Shown: positions 27,214-35,046, counted from the first letter of the stretch. The stretch is 64,000 bases of DNA from Paenibacillus sp. USDA918EY (GCF_009870825.1 NZ_WTWY01000001.1:744001-808000), one strand, 5' to 3'. The notes: generated by a model not told the origin, from the sequence alone. Made by a program: numbers and translations.

Positions 27214-28064
27214 AACGCTACCAGAACAGTCTGTTGTCGGATGCCGCTTTTTTGCTGCTGTTTGTCGTCTGTTTTATTCATATCGTGTTTACGGCAGGGG
27301 ATCCGCAACATTATTTAGTCAATATGATCCTGCTTAATGTATCGTTTCTCATTGCCGTTATCACCTATTTTACAAGTATAACCGCTGGCCTGATCCTGAA
27401 TATCGCGTTCATTTTCGGATATGGTACCTTTGCCATTTATCAAACCGTGGTTGTCGGCGAGCCGCTGCAAGGCTACCATTACTACTGGCTCATCATGACG
27501 CCTGTTTTGACTGTGGTTATCTCGCTGCTAACCTCTTCCAACCGGCGGCTTCAGTTGGAAGCGGAAAGCCTGAAGCAGCGCAACGCTTCGCTGGCGACGC
27601 TGGACGAACGCACGAATTTGAAAAACAGCCGCTCGTTTCAAAGCGACGCGACGATATTCATGGCGCTTTCGAAACGATATGACATTCCCTTGACGCTGCT
27701 TGTGATGACGGTCAAACATTGGGATGAACTGAGCCGGATGATCAGCGAATCCCAGGTCACGGAAATGATTTACGACATTTCGAGGATGAGCGAGACAAGC
27801 ATCCGCATGAATGATTCTCTCTATATGCTCAATGCGGATCATCCGACCTGGGGTTTGCTGCTGTTTACCGATCAGGACGGGGCAAAAGTGGTGGTGCAGC
27901 GCTTAAAGGAAAAAGTGGAGTCGTTCAATACGATCGAATTTTCCAACAAATACAAGCTTGATTTGAAGCTTACGGTCGGAGCGATTCAGTACCATGCCGA
28001 AGAGATCCGGACGCCGCTTGACTTTATCGCAAATGCACGCCAGAAGATGGAATATGATGTATAG
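27210..28064 (+). CDS. ydaK: YdaK-like membrane protein with degenerate GGDEF domain, probable c-di-GMP receptor
   Basis: A 284-residue protein: four membrane helices (about 8-110), a short coiled region and a GGDEF-type domain (about 128-284). The fold start is recognisable (LDERTNLKNSRSF for the usual D.LT.L.NRR.F). The active-site GGDEF is replaced by NADHP (208-212), so cyclase activity is not expected. The inhibitory-site RxxD is kept as RMND (199-202), exactly five residues before the lost motif. B. subtilis YdaK is a known degenerate GGDEF protein linked to exopolysaccharide synthesis. It is likely the c-di-GMP switch of this synthase. Confidence 0.85.
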   Translation: MKRYQNSLLSDAAFLLLFVVCFIHIVFTAGDPQHYLVNMILLNVSFLIAVITYFTSITAGLILNIAFIFGYGTFAIYQTVVVGEPLQGYHYYWLIMTPVLTVVISLLTSSNRRLQLEAESLKQRNASLATLDERTNLKNSRSFQSDATIFMALSKRYDIPLTLLVMTVKHWDELSRMISESQVTEMIYDISRMSETSIRMNDSLYMLNADHPTWGLLLFTDQDGAKVVVQRLKEKVESFNTIEFSNKYKLDLKLTVGAIQYHAEEIRTPLDFIANARQKMEYDV

Positions 28065-28078
28065 AAGGTGAGCTCCTT

Positions 28079-28519
28079 ATGAAGTCGATCGCGACGCGCG
28101 AATCCCTTCGTTCGTTTATCGTTTTTGGCCTGGTAGGCATTCTGAACACCGGCGTAGACGTCGCCGCCTTTACGCTGCTGACCTGGTGGCGCTTGCCCTG
28201 GCTGGACGCCCAGGTCGTTGCTTACGGCTGCGGGGTGCTGAACAGCTTCCTCATGAACCGCAAGTTCACGTTTCAACAGCAAGGGGCGTTAACGAAAGGG
28301 CTGCTGCGTTTTCTTTTGCTGAATGTGGTTACGCTAGGCATCACTTCGGGCTGTATGGCGTTTTTGCATGATCAGATGGGAATCCCGTTCTGGGTAAGCA
28401 AAGGGGCGGCGACACTTTTGGGGGTCGTGCTTAACTTTGCGGGAAGCCGCTGGTGGGTGTTCCGGCCGAAGGCTCTCGCCGGTGAAAAAACCGCAAACCG
28501 TTTGCGCGCCGGATTATAA
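28079..28519 (+). CDS. GtrA-family membrane protein
   Basis: A 146-residue protein with four membrane helices and the GtrA pattern: VFGLVGILNTGVDVAAF at the start, YGCGVLNSFLMNRKFTF after the second helix, and GVVLNFAGSRWWVF at the end. GtrA proteins are thought to flip undecaprenyl-phosphate-linked sugars. AAGGTGAG precedes the ATG. It closes the exopolysaccharide operon and is followed by a strong terminator. Its natural partner here is the GtrB-like transferase at the other end of the locus. Confidence 0.9.
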   Translation: MKSIATRESLRSFIVFGLVGILNTGVDVAAFTLLTWWRLPWLDAQVVAYGCGVLNSFLMNRKFTFQQQGALTKGLLRFLLLNVVTLGITSGCMAFLHDQMGIPFWVSKGAATLLGVVLNFAGSRWWVFRPKALAGEKTANRLRAGL

Positions 28520-28536
28520 ATGATACATGTATTCAA

Positions 28537-28586
28537 AAAAGGGTCGTTCCTTTGCAGCGTGAATGCTGCAGAAGAACGACCCTTTT
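28537..28586. terminator. Strong bidirectional terminator after the exopolysaccharide locus
   Basis: AAAAGGGTCGTTC (28537-28549) pairs fully with GAACGACCCTTTT (28574-28586); the loop holds a second small stem GCAGC/GCTGC. A and T tracts flank the stem, so it can serve the plus-strand locus and anything arriving from the minus strand. Confidence 0.92.
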
Positions 28587-28735
28587 GGCAATTACGAATA
28601 ATTTGTAAACATGCGTTATTATACGGATAATCCATGAAAGTAAATTCAATCTTTGATATATGAATGCTAAATCTTTGTTTCATATATTCACTATGGAAGG
28701 CTGATTCTATTGGATCGTATTTGCAAATAAGATCT

Positions 28736-29488
28736 TTATTTATAATATAAAATCGGATTGACAATATCAACAACTGCCGGGTATTTATCTCCGAACTTCT
28801 GAATAACAAGGGATAGCTTCAATACTCCTGAAACCTCAATTGAAACATCCTTCTGGGGTACGCCGGTAGTGGCAATACCTGACCACAATTCTTTTCCATC
28901 TCCTAAAACAGTGAGTTTTGAAGCACCTTCATGTGTTCCGTTCCAGCTATCATAGAGAGCATCATCAGCCCCAAAATTAAACGTAAGCTTCTTGTATCGG
29001 CCATTCAAGTCGTATTCTTGGGTCGTTGGTTTTTCTGAAAGATAACAAACTTGTAGTCCTGTGTTATAACTTTGCCCTTGAAGTTTCATTGTTTTATTAA
29101 TACTTCTGTATTCATAAAGGTCTGAAGTATCAAATAAACGAGTGGGCGATAATTTTGAAAGTACGTCGACATCGCCTTTATCGCCGCCAACTATAACAGT
29201 ACTGTTTTTGCCATCCCATTGAACTTCTTTGCCTAACATCTCCGCAACCATTCTCATCGGGAGATAGTTTGTCCCTTTATACATAAACGAGGCAGGGACA
29301 TTTGTTCCATTATTGTTGAATGTTCCGTCTGCCGTAGTTTTATCAACGCCATTTATTCTAAAAAAAACTTTCTGCATGTAGACTTGAATGCTTTGAGAAG
29401 TCGAAGCCGCAAAACCTATGCTTCCAAAAAACATCGCACCTGCCACAAACCCGCAGATTGCGTACTTTATTTTACTTAAGTAACTCAT
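28736..29488 (-). CDS. Exported protein with stalk (copper-amine-oxidase N-terminal-like) and NPCBM-like domains
   Basis: A 250-residue protein starting at 29488, six bases after GGAGGT; the longer frame to 29527 lacks a site. A signal peptide (about 8-28) is followed by a stalk domain of the copper amine oxidase N-terminal type (TNYLPMRMVAEMLGKEVQWDGKNSTV, about 73-98) and a C-terminal NPCBM-like carbohydrate-binding module (KLTFNFGADDALYDSWNGTHEG..., about 160-250). Such proteins are common in Paenibacillus envelopes. The gene is much more AT-rich than the flanking loci and seems to form a minus-strand unit with the next gene upstream. Confidence 0.82.
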   Translation of the reverse strand: MSYLSKIKYAICGFVAGAMFFGSIGFAASTSQSIQVYMQKVFFRINGVDKTTADGTFNNNGTNVPASFMYKGTNYLPMRMVAEMLGKEVQWDGKNSTVIVGGDKGDVDVLSKLSPTRLFDTSDLYEYRSINKTMKLQGQSYNTGLQVCYLSEKPTTQEYDLNGRYKKLTFNFGADDALYDSWNGTHEGASKLTVLGDGKELWSGIATTGVPQKDVSIEVSGVLKLSLVIQKFGDKYPAVVDIVNPILYYK

Positions 29489-29541
29489 TGTACTACCTCC
29501 ATTATTTGAATTAATATAACAAGCCATTGGAAAATAATTAT

Positions 29542-30582
29542 CTAGAATGTAACATTATCTATTTTCCAACCATATTTTGTTTTGATTAACACAGCAGTAA
29601 TTTTGATGAAAGAATGTTCTTCTGTATCTGCATCAACTATTTCTATTTTTTGAGTGACTGTTGCCGTTTGTTTATCGGGTGACATTTTAAAAGTTGCTTT
29701 GTTCATATCAAATTCGCTTAACGGGATTGAGTAAACATCGATACTATTAGTTGAGTTGTAGCGGTATATAAAATTGTACGTGAGCAAGAATTGCATTTTC
29801 TCCTTAAACTCAGTAAAACGAGGAAGAGGATTACCGCTAAATAAAGTTTTACTTGCTTTATTTAGCAACTGGATCGCCTCTGATTTCGTAAGTGTGTTAA
29901 CTGGTTTCCGGAGGTCGTCCCGCTTACCGTCTTGTCCGTAGACTTGTTTGATATACTTTCCTTTTTTCTTATCCCAGGAATAAACGTACTTATCATAAAT
30001 GGCTGCTACATGGCTTAAATGACGCGTTTCCTCCGTAAGGTACCACTCATAACCAATAATTTCGTCATTAGAGTCGTTGTCAACATCCTTGATTGTTATT
30101 CCGTTTTCACTGGAATCAGTAACAACTAACGACATAAATTCACCCTTTGAAAAAGCCAATATTTGAATTCTTGATCCACCACTAGCTCCTGGTAACTCAC
30201 CTATCCCCAGGCAGTTTTTATATGTTGCGTTTTTTACTTTTCTCAAATCAAACGGTAAAAAAGAATCGTCATATTTTTTGGTTGCTAAATGTTTGCCTTC
30301 CTTGGAATATACACCGATGTATCCCTTTGATCCAATACTATGTTGCAAGTCTCCGCCAAGAATAATAATTTCATTGCTTCCATCATTATTGATGTCGTAC
30401 GTTAATGTTTGTCTAATATCAGACTTCGCCAGCTTGTTTGCCTTTATGAAATCTGTCTGTACCTTATAAACTATTTGTTGCTTAGGAGGGCTGCCCATCG
30501 CCGCTGAGGAATAGGAAGACATACAACCTATAACTCCCAAAATAACAATTAAAGCACTACACAGAATTCTCTTAAACATCAT
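29542..30582 (-). CDS. Exported FG-GAP/VCBS-like repeat protein of unknown function
   Basis: A 346-residue protein with a signal peptide that may be processed as a lipoprotein (VILGVIGC, Cys20). Two calcium-loop-like repeats typical of FG-GAP/VCBS propellers are visible: YDINNDGSNEIII (about 65) and KDVDNDSNDEIIG (about 170). The C-terminal part is probably an NTF2-like or similar alpha+beta domain (SFIKITAVLIKTKYGWKIDNV). GGAGGAG precedes the double ATG. AT-rich like its neighbours, 53 bases upstream of the stalk-domain gene on the same strand. Confidence 0.7.
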   Translation of the reverse strand: MMFKRILCSALIVILGVIGCMSSYSSAAMGSPPKQQIVYKVQTDFIKANKLAKSDIRQTLTYDINNDGSNEIIILGGDLQHSIGSKGYIGVYSKEGKHLATKKYDDSFLPFDLRKVKNATYKNCLGIGELPGASGGSRIQILAFSKGEFMSLVVTDSSENGITIKDVDNDSNDEIIGYEWYLTEETRHLSHVAAIYDKYVYSWDKKKGKYIKQVYGQDGKRDDLRKPVNTLTKSEAIQLLNKASKTLFSGNPLPRFTEFKEKMQFLLTYNFIYRYNSTNSIDVYSIPLSEFDMNKATFKMSPDKQTATVTQKIEIVDADTEEHSFIKITAVLIKTKYGWKIDNVTF

Positions 30583-30911
30583 ATGTTCTCCTCCGTTTTT
30601 GAATTGACTATAGTAGTTCCATTAAGTAAATGGTTCCAATACAATATCTCTGTACAGGTATGTAAAATATATAGTGGGTGATATCAACAAGCTACTAATG
30701 ATCTTATAAAAACAAAACATTAGATGTTATAATATCCTGAAATGACATCATCTATATAAGGTGATGTACGTGCCAAATATCATAAAAATTTAGGCGAGCC
30801 AATTCGCTTAACACCACGAAAACAGATGGATTAGCTAGTTTGCTCTACTACTGATCCGGTCCATTTTGGACTGGTAGAAAAACCGCTAGTCCTGCAAAGG
30901 AGCTTCGCATT
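30583..30911. other. Divergent intergenic region of the AT-rich island
   Basis: This 329-base stretch separates the FG-GAP-like gene (minus) from the Crp/Fnr gene (plus). It contains a TATAAT at about 30729-30734 on the plus strand with a weak TTATAA upstream, and an eight-base imperfect hairpin (CCGGTCCA, TTT, TGGACTGG) at about 30858-30876 just upstream of the regulator gene. No gene is seen. Confidence 0.4.
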
Positions 30912-31655
30912 ATGTTTGATTCTGTTTTAGATACCTCATTTTTTAAAGACATAATTCAGGATAAAGACAGGGGACTGGTGGAATCCAAATTTGTGCTCCG
31001 TACTTATCCCAAAGGCCAGATATTGTACTTACATGGGGAGGAAGGCCACGAAATGTACATTATAAAGTCTGGTGCTTTAAAGATATATCGTCAGGATGAC
31101 AGCCGCGAAATCATATTTGGGCATCAGTTCCCAGGCGAAGCAATCGGAGAACTGGAGATGTTTCATCACGACAATCGAAGAACAGCTTCTGTAGCGGCCA
31201 TAGAGCGTACAATGCTTTGGGCCATTAAGCGTCAAGATTTGGATGAGCTAGTGCGTATGTATCCTGATATTATGCGAAAGACCATCTACATTTTGAGTGA
31301 ACGTCTAACCCAAGCAGACCGTAAATTAGAATATTTAGCATTTCTAGATACACGTGTACGAGTGGCCAATCTGCTGCTTGATCTCTACTCGAATTTCGGC
31401 GTTGAAACGAAAGACGGGCTTCTTATTTCTTGGAAAATAACACAGAACCACTTCGCCAGCATGATCGGTGTAGGTAGGGAATCCGCATCACGGGTTATTA
31501 ATGAGTTTCAAGCAGAAGGGTTATTACATATTAAAAACAGAATGTTCATCATTATTAATTTGGATATAATTCAGAAGATCGCAAAGCATGAACCATCAGT
31601 TGACAATGAACGACGTTGGCATTCCACCCATAAGTATGATAATCCAGTTCTCTAG
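30912..31655 (+). CDS. Crp/Fnr-family transcriptional regulator
   Basis: A 247-residue regulator. The cyclic-nucleotide-binding fold spans about residues 10-125 (YPKGQILYLHGEEGHEMYIIKSGALKIY; FPGEAIGELEMFHHDNRRTASVAA), without the arginine/serine pair expected for cAMP. A dimer helix and a winged helix-turn-helix follow (ITQNHFASMIGVGRESASRVINEFQAEGLL, about 178-207). No Fnr-type cysteine cluster is present. AAAGGAG precedes the ATG. It is divergent from the FG-GAP-like and stalk-domain genes and may regulate them. Confidence 0.9.
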   Translation: MFDSVLDTSFFKDIIQDKDRGLVESKFVLRTYPKGQILYLHGEEGHEMYIIKSGALKIYRQDDSREIIFGHQFPGEAIGELEMFHHDNRRTASVAAIERTMLWAIKRQDLDELVRMYPDIMRKTIYILSERLTQADRKLEYLAFLDTRVRVANLLLDLYSNFGVETKDGLLISWKITQNHFASMIGVGRESASRVINEFQAEGLLHIKNRMFIIINLDIIQKIAKHEPSVDNERRWHSTHKYDNPVL

Positions 31656-32148
31656 ATTTTACTGTGGCCGCGTAGACATTATTTTTGTGATTTTGAACAC
31701 AAACACTTGTTCGGATACCGGTTTTTCACCTTGTAAGGATTATCTTGTTACAAACTTTTCCCTGTAGTTTAATAGTTCTGGATTTCAAAAAAGAAGCCGA
31801 TGCCTATCGCGAAATTTGAACTTGGTCTATTTCTTGATTTCATTGGGGACGATCTATAGCCCCGGGTTGTCACCATGTCTCCCTAACTGAAGGGCAAAAA
31901 CAAGCAAGTACACATTCTAAGATCAGGTTAGGAGAACTGAGAAAAATTAGGGGCAAGGGAGGCAATTTTGTTTTCTTATTAAATGGGTTCTAGCTGCTTT
32001 GGTTTCTTGTCTCCTAGGATGTTCCCAGCAATCCGCCGAGAGGAGTCCGCTGTAACTGCCTTTCTTCCTGATTTCGCCGAATTCATAATATTATCGAACA
32101 AAACGGTCTACATGATATGTGAATGTCTCAATAATAAGGGGGATTGGC
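31656..32148. other. Intergenic region with decayed gene material
   Basis: About 490 bases without an intact gene between the Crp/Fnr gene and the sigma factor gene. The first 300 bases show no coding signal that I can defend. The part from about 31955 holds a remnant of a lipoprotein gene, listed separately. No clear promoter for the sigma factor gene could be fixed by eye. Confidence 0.45.
31955..32055 (+). pseudogene. Remnant of a lipoprotein gene (signal peptide only)
   Basis: AAGGGAGG at 31955-31962 is followed by a TTG at 31968, but that frame stops after four codons. One frameshift away the sequence reads KWVLAALVSCLLGCSQQSAE, a clear lipoprotein signal peptide with lipobox LLGC, and then a stop at 32053-32055. 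The simplest reading is a gene inactivated by a small indel and truncation. Confidence 0.5.
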
Positions 32149-33153
32149 ATGGATGAAGAGAAGCAGGGGGCCGATATTCATCGATTCATAACCGAAGCCA
32201 GAAATGGCGATTTCAATGCTTTTCGTCAGATTGTGCTTCAATATTCCAACGCGATGTTATCCGTTGCCCTCAGCGTGATCGGGGACTTCCATGAAGCGCA
32301 GGATGCAACGCAAGAAGCTTTTATTAAATGTTATCGTCGACTACATACCTTAGATGATCCTTCGAAATTGGGCAGTTGGTTATATGCTATTGCTTATCGA
32401 ACAAGTCTTGATTTCGTAAAAAAGAAAAAACAAACATTGCCTTACGAAGATGCAATTGCCCCCTCCATGAATAATGTCGATCGATGGTTAGATCATCATA
32501 TGACGCAAGAAATGATTTGGAATGCCATGCAAAATTTAGAGCAGACAAGTAAAATAGCCATCATGCTTTACTATTTAAGCGAGTGGACAATGAAAGAAAT
32601 CGGTCAGTTCCTGAATATTTCCTTATCCGCTGTAGAAAGCCGTATTCGTCGGGCCAGAGAAATACTGAAGCGTCATCTCACCGACGATTTCGAGCCTTAT
32701 TTCCGCATGCGGCGTCTAGATCGGAAATTCGAACAGAGAGTCATGGAAACAATATTGAGAAGCGCCGGGCATTTCTATATACCTGTACTTGATCGAGAGC
32801 GGGTATTAGACTGGTTCGTCCGTCATTTTCAACTGGGAATCAGCAGACATGGCAATCTTTTAATGGAGTCTGGGCATGAATTGTATTTGCTGGAATGCCA
32901 TGCCCATCTGCCAAGCGATGTCCCCTTATTGGCCTTTGAGGTGTCCGATATAGAGGGACTTTGGCATAAGCTGCAACATGACGAAGTCAAGTCGGAGTCG
33001 ATCAAAACGAACAAATTTATCGGCAAACACTTCGTTTTTTACGACCCGGACGGTAATGCATATCATGCGGTTGAAAAAAAAGAAAAAACACAGCTTGAGT
33101 ATGACGGATTTGATGAAATTAGGTCGTCTATATATAGAAATACGAATTTTTAA
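32149..33153 (+). CDS. ECF-type sigma factor fused to a C-terminal VOC (glyoxalase-like) domain
   Basis: A 334-residue protein. The ATG at 32149 follows AAGGGGG; the GTG at 32119 has no site. Region 2 of an ECF sigma factor covers about residues 20-92 (DFHEAQDATQEAFIKCYRRL) and region 4 about 120-178 (MKEIGQFLNISLSAVESRIRRAREIL). Sigma factors of this class usually end near there. Here a linker leads into about 100 residues with a VOC pattern: HFYIPVLDRERVLDWFVRHF, LAFEVSDIEGLWHKL and FVFYDPDGNAYHAVE. A free VOC protein is encoded 15 bases downstream. The VOC domain may be a ligand or protein-binding regulator of the sigma factor, which is inference. Confidence 0.88.
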   Translation: MDEEKQGADIHRFITEARNGDFNAFRQIVLQYSNAMLSVALSVIGDFHEAQDATQEAFIKCYRRLHTLDDPSKLGSWLYAIAYRTSLDFVKKKKQTLPYEDAIAPSMNNVDRWLDHHMTQEMIWNAMQNLEQTSKIAIMLYYLSEWTMKEIGQFLNISLSAVESRIRRAREILKRHLTDDFEPYFRMRRLDRKFEQRVMETILRSAGHFYIPVLDRERVLDWFVRHFQLGISRHGNLLMESGHELYLLECHAHLPSDVPLLAFEVSDIEGLWHKLQHDEVKSESIKTNKFIGKHFVFYDPDGNAYHAVEKKEKTQLEYDGFDEIRSSIYRNTNF

Positions 33154-33168
33154 GAGAGGTGGGCTTTC

Positions 33169-33609
33169 ATGGCCAAAAAAGAATTAATCAAAACACAAGA
33201 GCAACAAGCAACACAAGCACCGATGTTAAAAAGAGTCTCTCACAACTACTTACCCGTATCTAACGTTGAACTTGCCTCCAAGTGGTACAAAGAGACATTA
33301 GGACTTACAGCAAGACCCCGCGGATCTGCCGACCCAGCCATCCTCGTGCTCGGTAACGGGCAATGGCTGTTCCTGCTGGAAACGAAGGAGAAGAGAACGG
33401 CAAATTTCATGACCGATCAATGGGAAGGCGAACAATATGAAATGTTCTCTCTGACATTCGAGGTTGAGAATATCGTAGAGGTCCATAAACGGATTCGCGA
33501 AAGTGGTGTCTACGTCGAACCGATCAGCGACCAAGGAAGCTGTGGTTTGCAATTTAAATTCAAAGATCCGGACGGAAACAAGTTCAATGTTTGGCAGGAT
33601 GCAGAATAA
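33169..33609 (+). CDS. VOC-family (glyoxalase/bleomycin-resistance-like) protein
   Basis: A 146-residue protein with two beta-alpha-beta-beta-beta halves: SHNYLPVSNVELASKWYKETLGL (about 24-46) and FSLTFEVENIVEVHKRIRESGV plus FKDPDGNKFNVWQ (about 93-143). His25 is a possible metal ligand, but the usual C-terminal Glu is not obvious, so enzymatic activity is doubtful. It begins 15 bases after the sigma-VOC gene, shares the same fold as that gene's tail, and probably belongs to the same transcript; it may be a partner, decoy or target. Confidence 0.88.
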   Translation: MAKKELIKTQEQQATQAPMLKRVSHNYLPVSNVELASKWYKETLGLTARPRGSADPAILVLGNGQWLFLLETKEKRTANFMTDQWEGEQYEMFSLTFEVENIVEVHKRIRESGVYVEPISDQGSCGLQFKFKDPDGNKFNVWQDAE

Positions 33610-33616
33610 AGTTAAC

Positions 33617-33626
33617 GGGGGGGGGG
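33617..33626 (+). other. Run of ten G residues next to a tiny open frame
   Basis: Ten consecutive G residues lie eight bases after the VOC gene stop. They are followed by ATG TTG AAC..., a 15-codon frame ending at TGA. The tract is a candidate site of length variation, but no adjacent gene would obviously be switched by it. Confidence 0.4.
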
Positions 33627-33716
33627 AGACTTCATGTTGAACAGCCTAGACAGAGGCAAGTATTTATTTCGCTGTATGTGATTTTAAAAAAATTCCCGTT
33701 GCTGCGCATTCATTAA

Positions 33717-33753
33717 AAAGGCCGAATCTCCTTTGTGTGGAGTTTCGGCCTTT
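33717..33753. terminator. Terminator after the sigma-VOC/VOC genes
   Basis: AAAGGCCGAA (about 33718-33726) pairs with TTCGGCCTTT (33744-33753), with an inner TCTCC/GGAG stem around a short loop. It lies between two convergent transcription units, and A/T-rich flanks on both sides make it suitable for both. Confidence 0.85.
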
Positions 33754-33922
33754 AGCCTTTATTTAACGAGAACGCACATGCTCGGTGCATCATCGTAAAA
33801 ATATATTCAGTAGCCACGTGTCGAGTTGGTGGTGACCTAACTCTTTTCCGTGGAACTGATACCGTCTTATTTTGCCATGTATGAAACACTAAAAAGTTTC
33901 GTCAGACGCGGCCCCTCAGCTT

Positions 33923-34759
33923 TTACTCTTCTCCCGTCGCAATCGGATTTTCGCTGTACGAAATCCAATCGCTCCAGCTACCCGAATACAGCTTTACATT
34001 TTCATACCCTGCTTCTTTAAGTCCAATGAAGTTCGGGCAGGCGGATACGCCGGAACCGCAATAAACAATGATTTCTTTGTCGCGGGGGAACTCTTTATAG
34101 TGTTCCTGCAGCCGGTCCGCCGCAATCCATTTTCCGCTGTCGTCCAAAAGCAGCTTCCAAAACTTGTTTTTGGCCCCCGGAATATGTCCGGCGACGGGGT
34201 CCATCGTTTCGTCCAACCCCCGGTAGCGGCGGGGATCACGGGAATCAATGACGATAACGTCATCCCGGCCGGACGCGTCGCGCACGTCTTCCATGCTAGC
34301 AAGCAGTTCGGGATGAAGTGTATAGCCGTAACTTGCAGGAACCCGGATCGGCTGATCGGCCGTCACCGGATAACCCGCAGCTTTCCAGGCGCTGAAACCT
34401 TCGTTCATGACAAAAGCCTGCCCATGCCCCAAATATTTCAGCTGCCACCACAGCCGCGAAGCGTACAGGCCGCCTTGGTCGTCGTACGCGATGATGCGCG
34501 TTTCGGGCGAGACCCCGTTTTTGGCCAAAGTGCGGCTGAGCTGTTCCGGGTCGGGTAGGGGATGGCGGCCGCCATGCTCGCGCACGGGGGAAGAAAGGTC
34601 CTTTTCCAAATCGAGGTAAATAGCCCCGGGGATATGTTCTCGTTCATAAGCTTCTTTTCCGGCTTCGGGTTTTCCGAGTTCGAACCTGCAGTCCACGATC
34701 GTGACATCCGGTTCATACATTCGGGCCAGAACCCAAGGTTTGCTTACGATTGCACTCAT
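33923..34759 (-). CDS. Tandem-rhodanese sulfurtransferase (3-mercaptopyruvate/thiosulfate type)
   Basis: A 278-residue protein with two rhodanese domains (about 1-135 and 148-275). Only the second has the catalytic cysteine, Cys234 in CGSGVSA, which is close to the CGSGVTA loop of mercaptopyruvate sulfurtransferases rather than the CRKG loop of thiosulfate rhodaneses. The ATG at 34759 is preferred over a TTG one codon earlier; AAGGGCGG precedes it. It stands alone on the minus strand. The sulfide/persulfide operon with its own rhodaneses lies about 10 kb away. Confidence 0.93.
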   Translation of the reverse strand: MSAIVSKPWVLARMYEPDVTIVDCRFELGKPEAGKEAYEREHIPGAIYLDLEKDLSSPVREHGGRHPLPDPEQLSRTLAKNGVSPETRIIAYDDQGGLYASRLWWQLKYLGHGQAFVMNEGFSAWKAAGYPVTADQPIRVPASYGYTLHPELLASMEDVRDASGRDDVIVIDSRDPRRYRGLDETMDPVAGHIPGAKNKFWKLLLDDSGKWIAADRLQEHYKEFPRDKEIIVYCGSGVSACPNFIGLKEAGYENVKLYSGSWSDWISYSENPIATGEE

Positions 34760-34826
34760 CAATTTTGCACCGCCCTTATAAAATGTGATCGTTTTAAATA
34801 CTCCAATTCCGTGAATATACCCATTA

Positions 34827-34856
34827 TATATAGTTCCCGTCCATTTTCACCAGCAA
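34827..34856 (-). promoter_or_regulatory. Probable promoter of the sulfurtransferase gene
   Basis: On the minus strand TTGCTG (34856-34851), an 18-base spacer and TATATA (34832-34827) precede the start codon by about 68 bases. The -10 region is very AT-rich. The call rests on position and match only. Confidence 0.5.
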
Positions 34857-34993
34857 AAAACGGGTGCAAATTCCCGGTTTAACAGGATGGATATTGGCGA
34901 GCCGGGACTTGAACAATTTCAAAGGAGCGAAAAACGCACGGACCGGGTAGGAAATCACAATTCACATGGCATAAGCCGGTGGAAGGATAAAAG

Positions 34994-35046
34994 AAAATCC
35001 GTAAAGACAAACGCTTGTTGAGGAGCGGTTCTTTGCGGATTTTTTT
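34994..35046. terminator. Stand-alone hairpin terminator upstream of the GH88 gene
   Basis: AAAATCCGTAAAG (34994-35006) pairs with CTTTGCGGATTTT (35031-35043) through 13 pairs with one G-T; the loop holds a further AACGCT/AGCG-GTT stem. T tracts follow the stem on both strands. It lies between two divergent genes and before the GH88 promoter, so it ends neither neighbour. It may end a short untranslated RNA or guard against antisense transcription. Confidence 0.75.

Noticed and set aside
28656..28687. ATATATGAA/TTCATATAT inverted repeat with 14-base spacer
   Set aside because: Considered as the terminator of the stalk-domain gene, but it is AT-only, lacks a T tract and is likely to be chance in AT-rich DNA.
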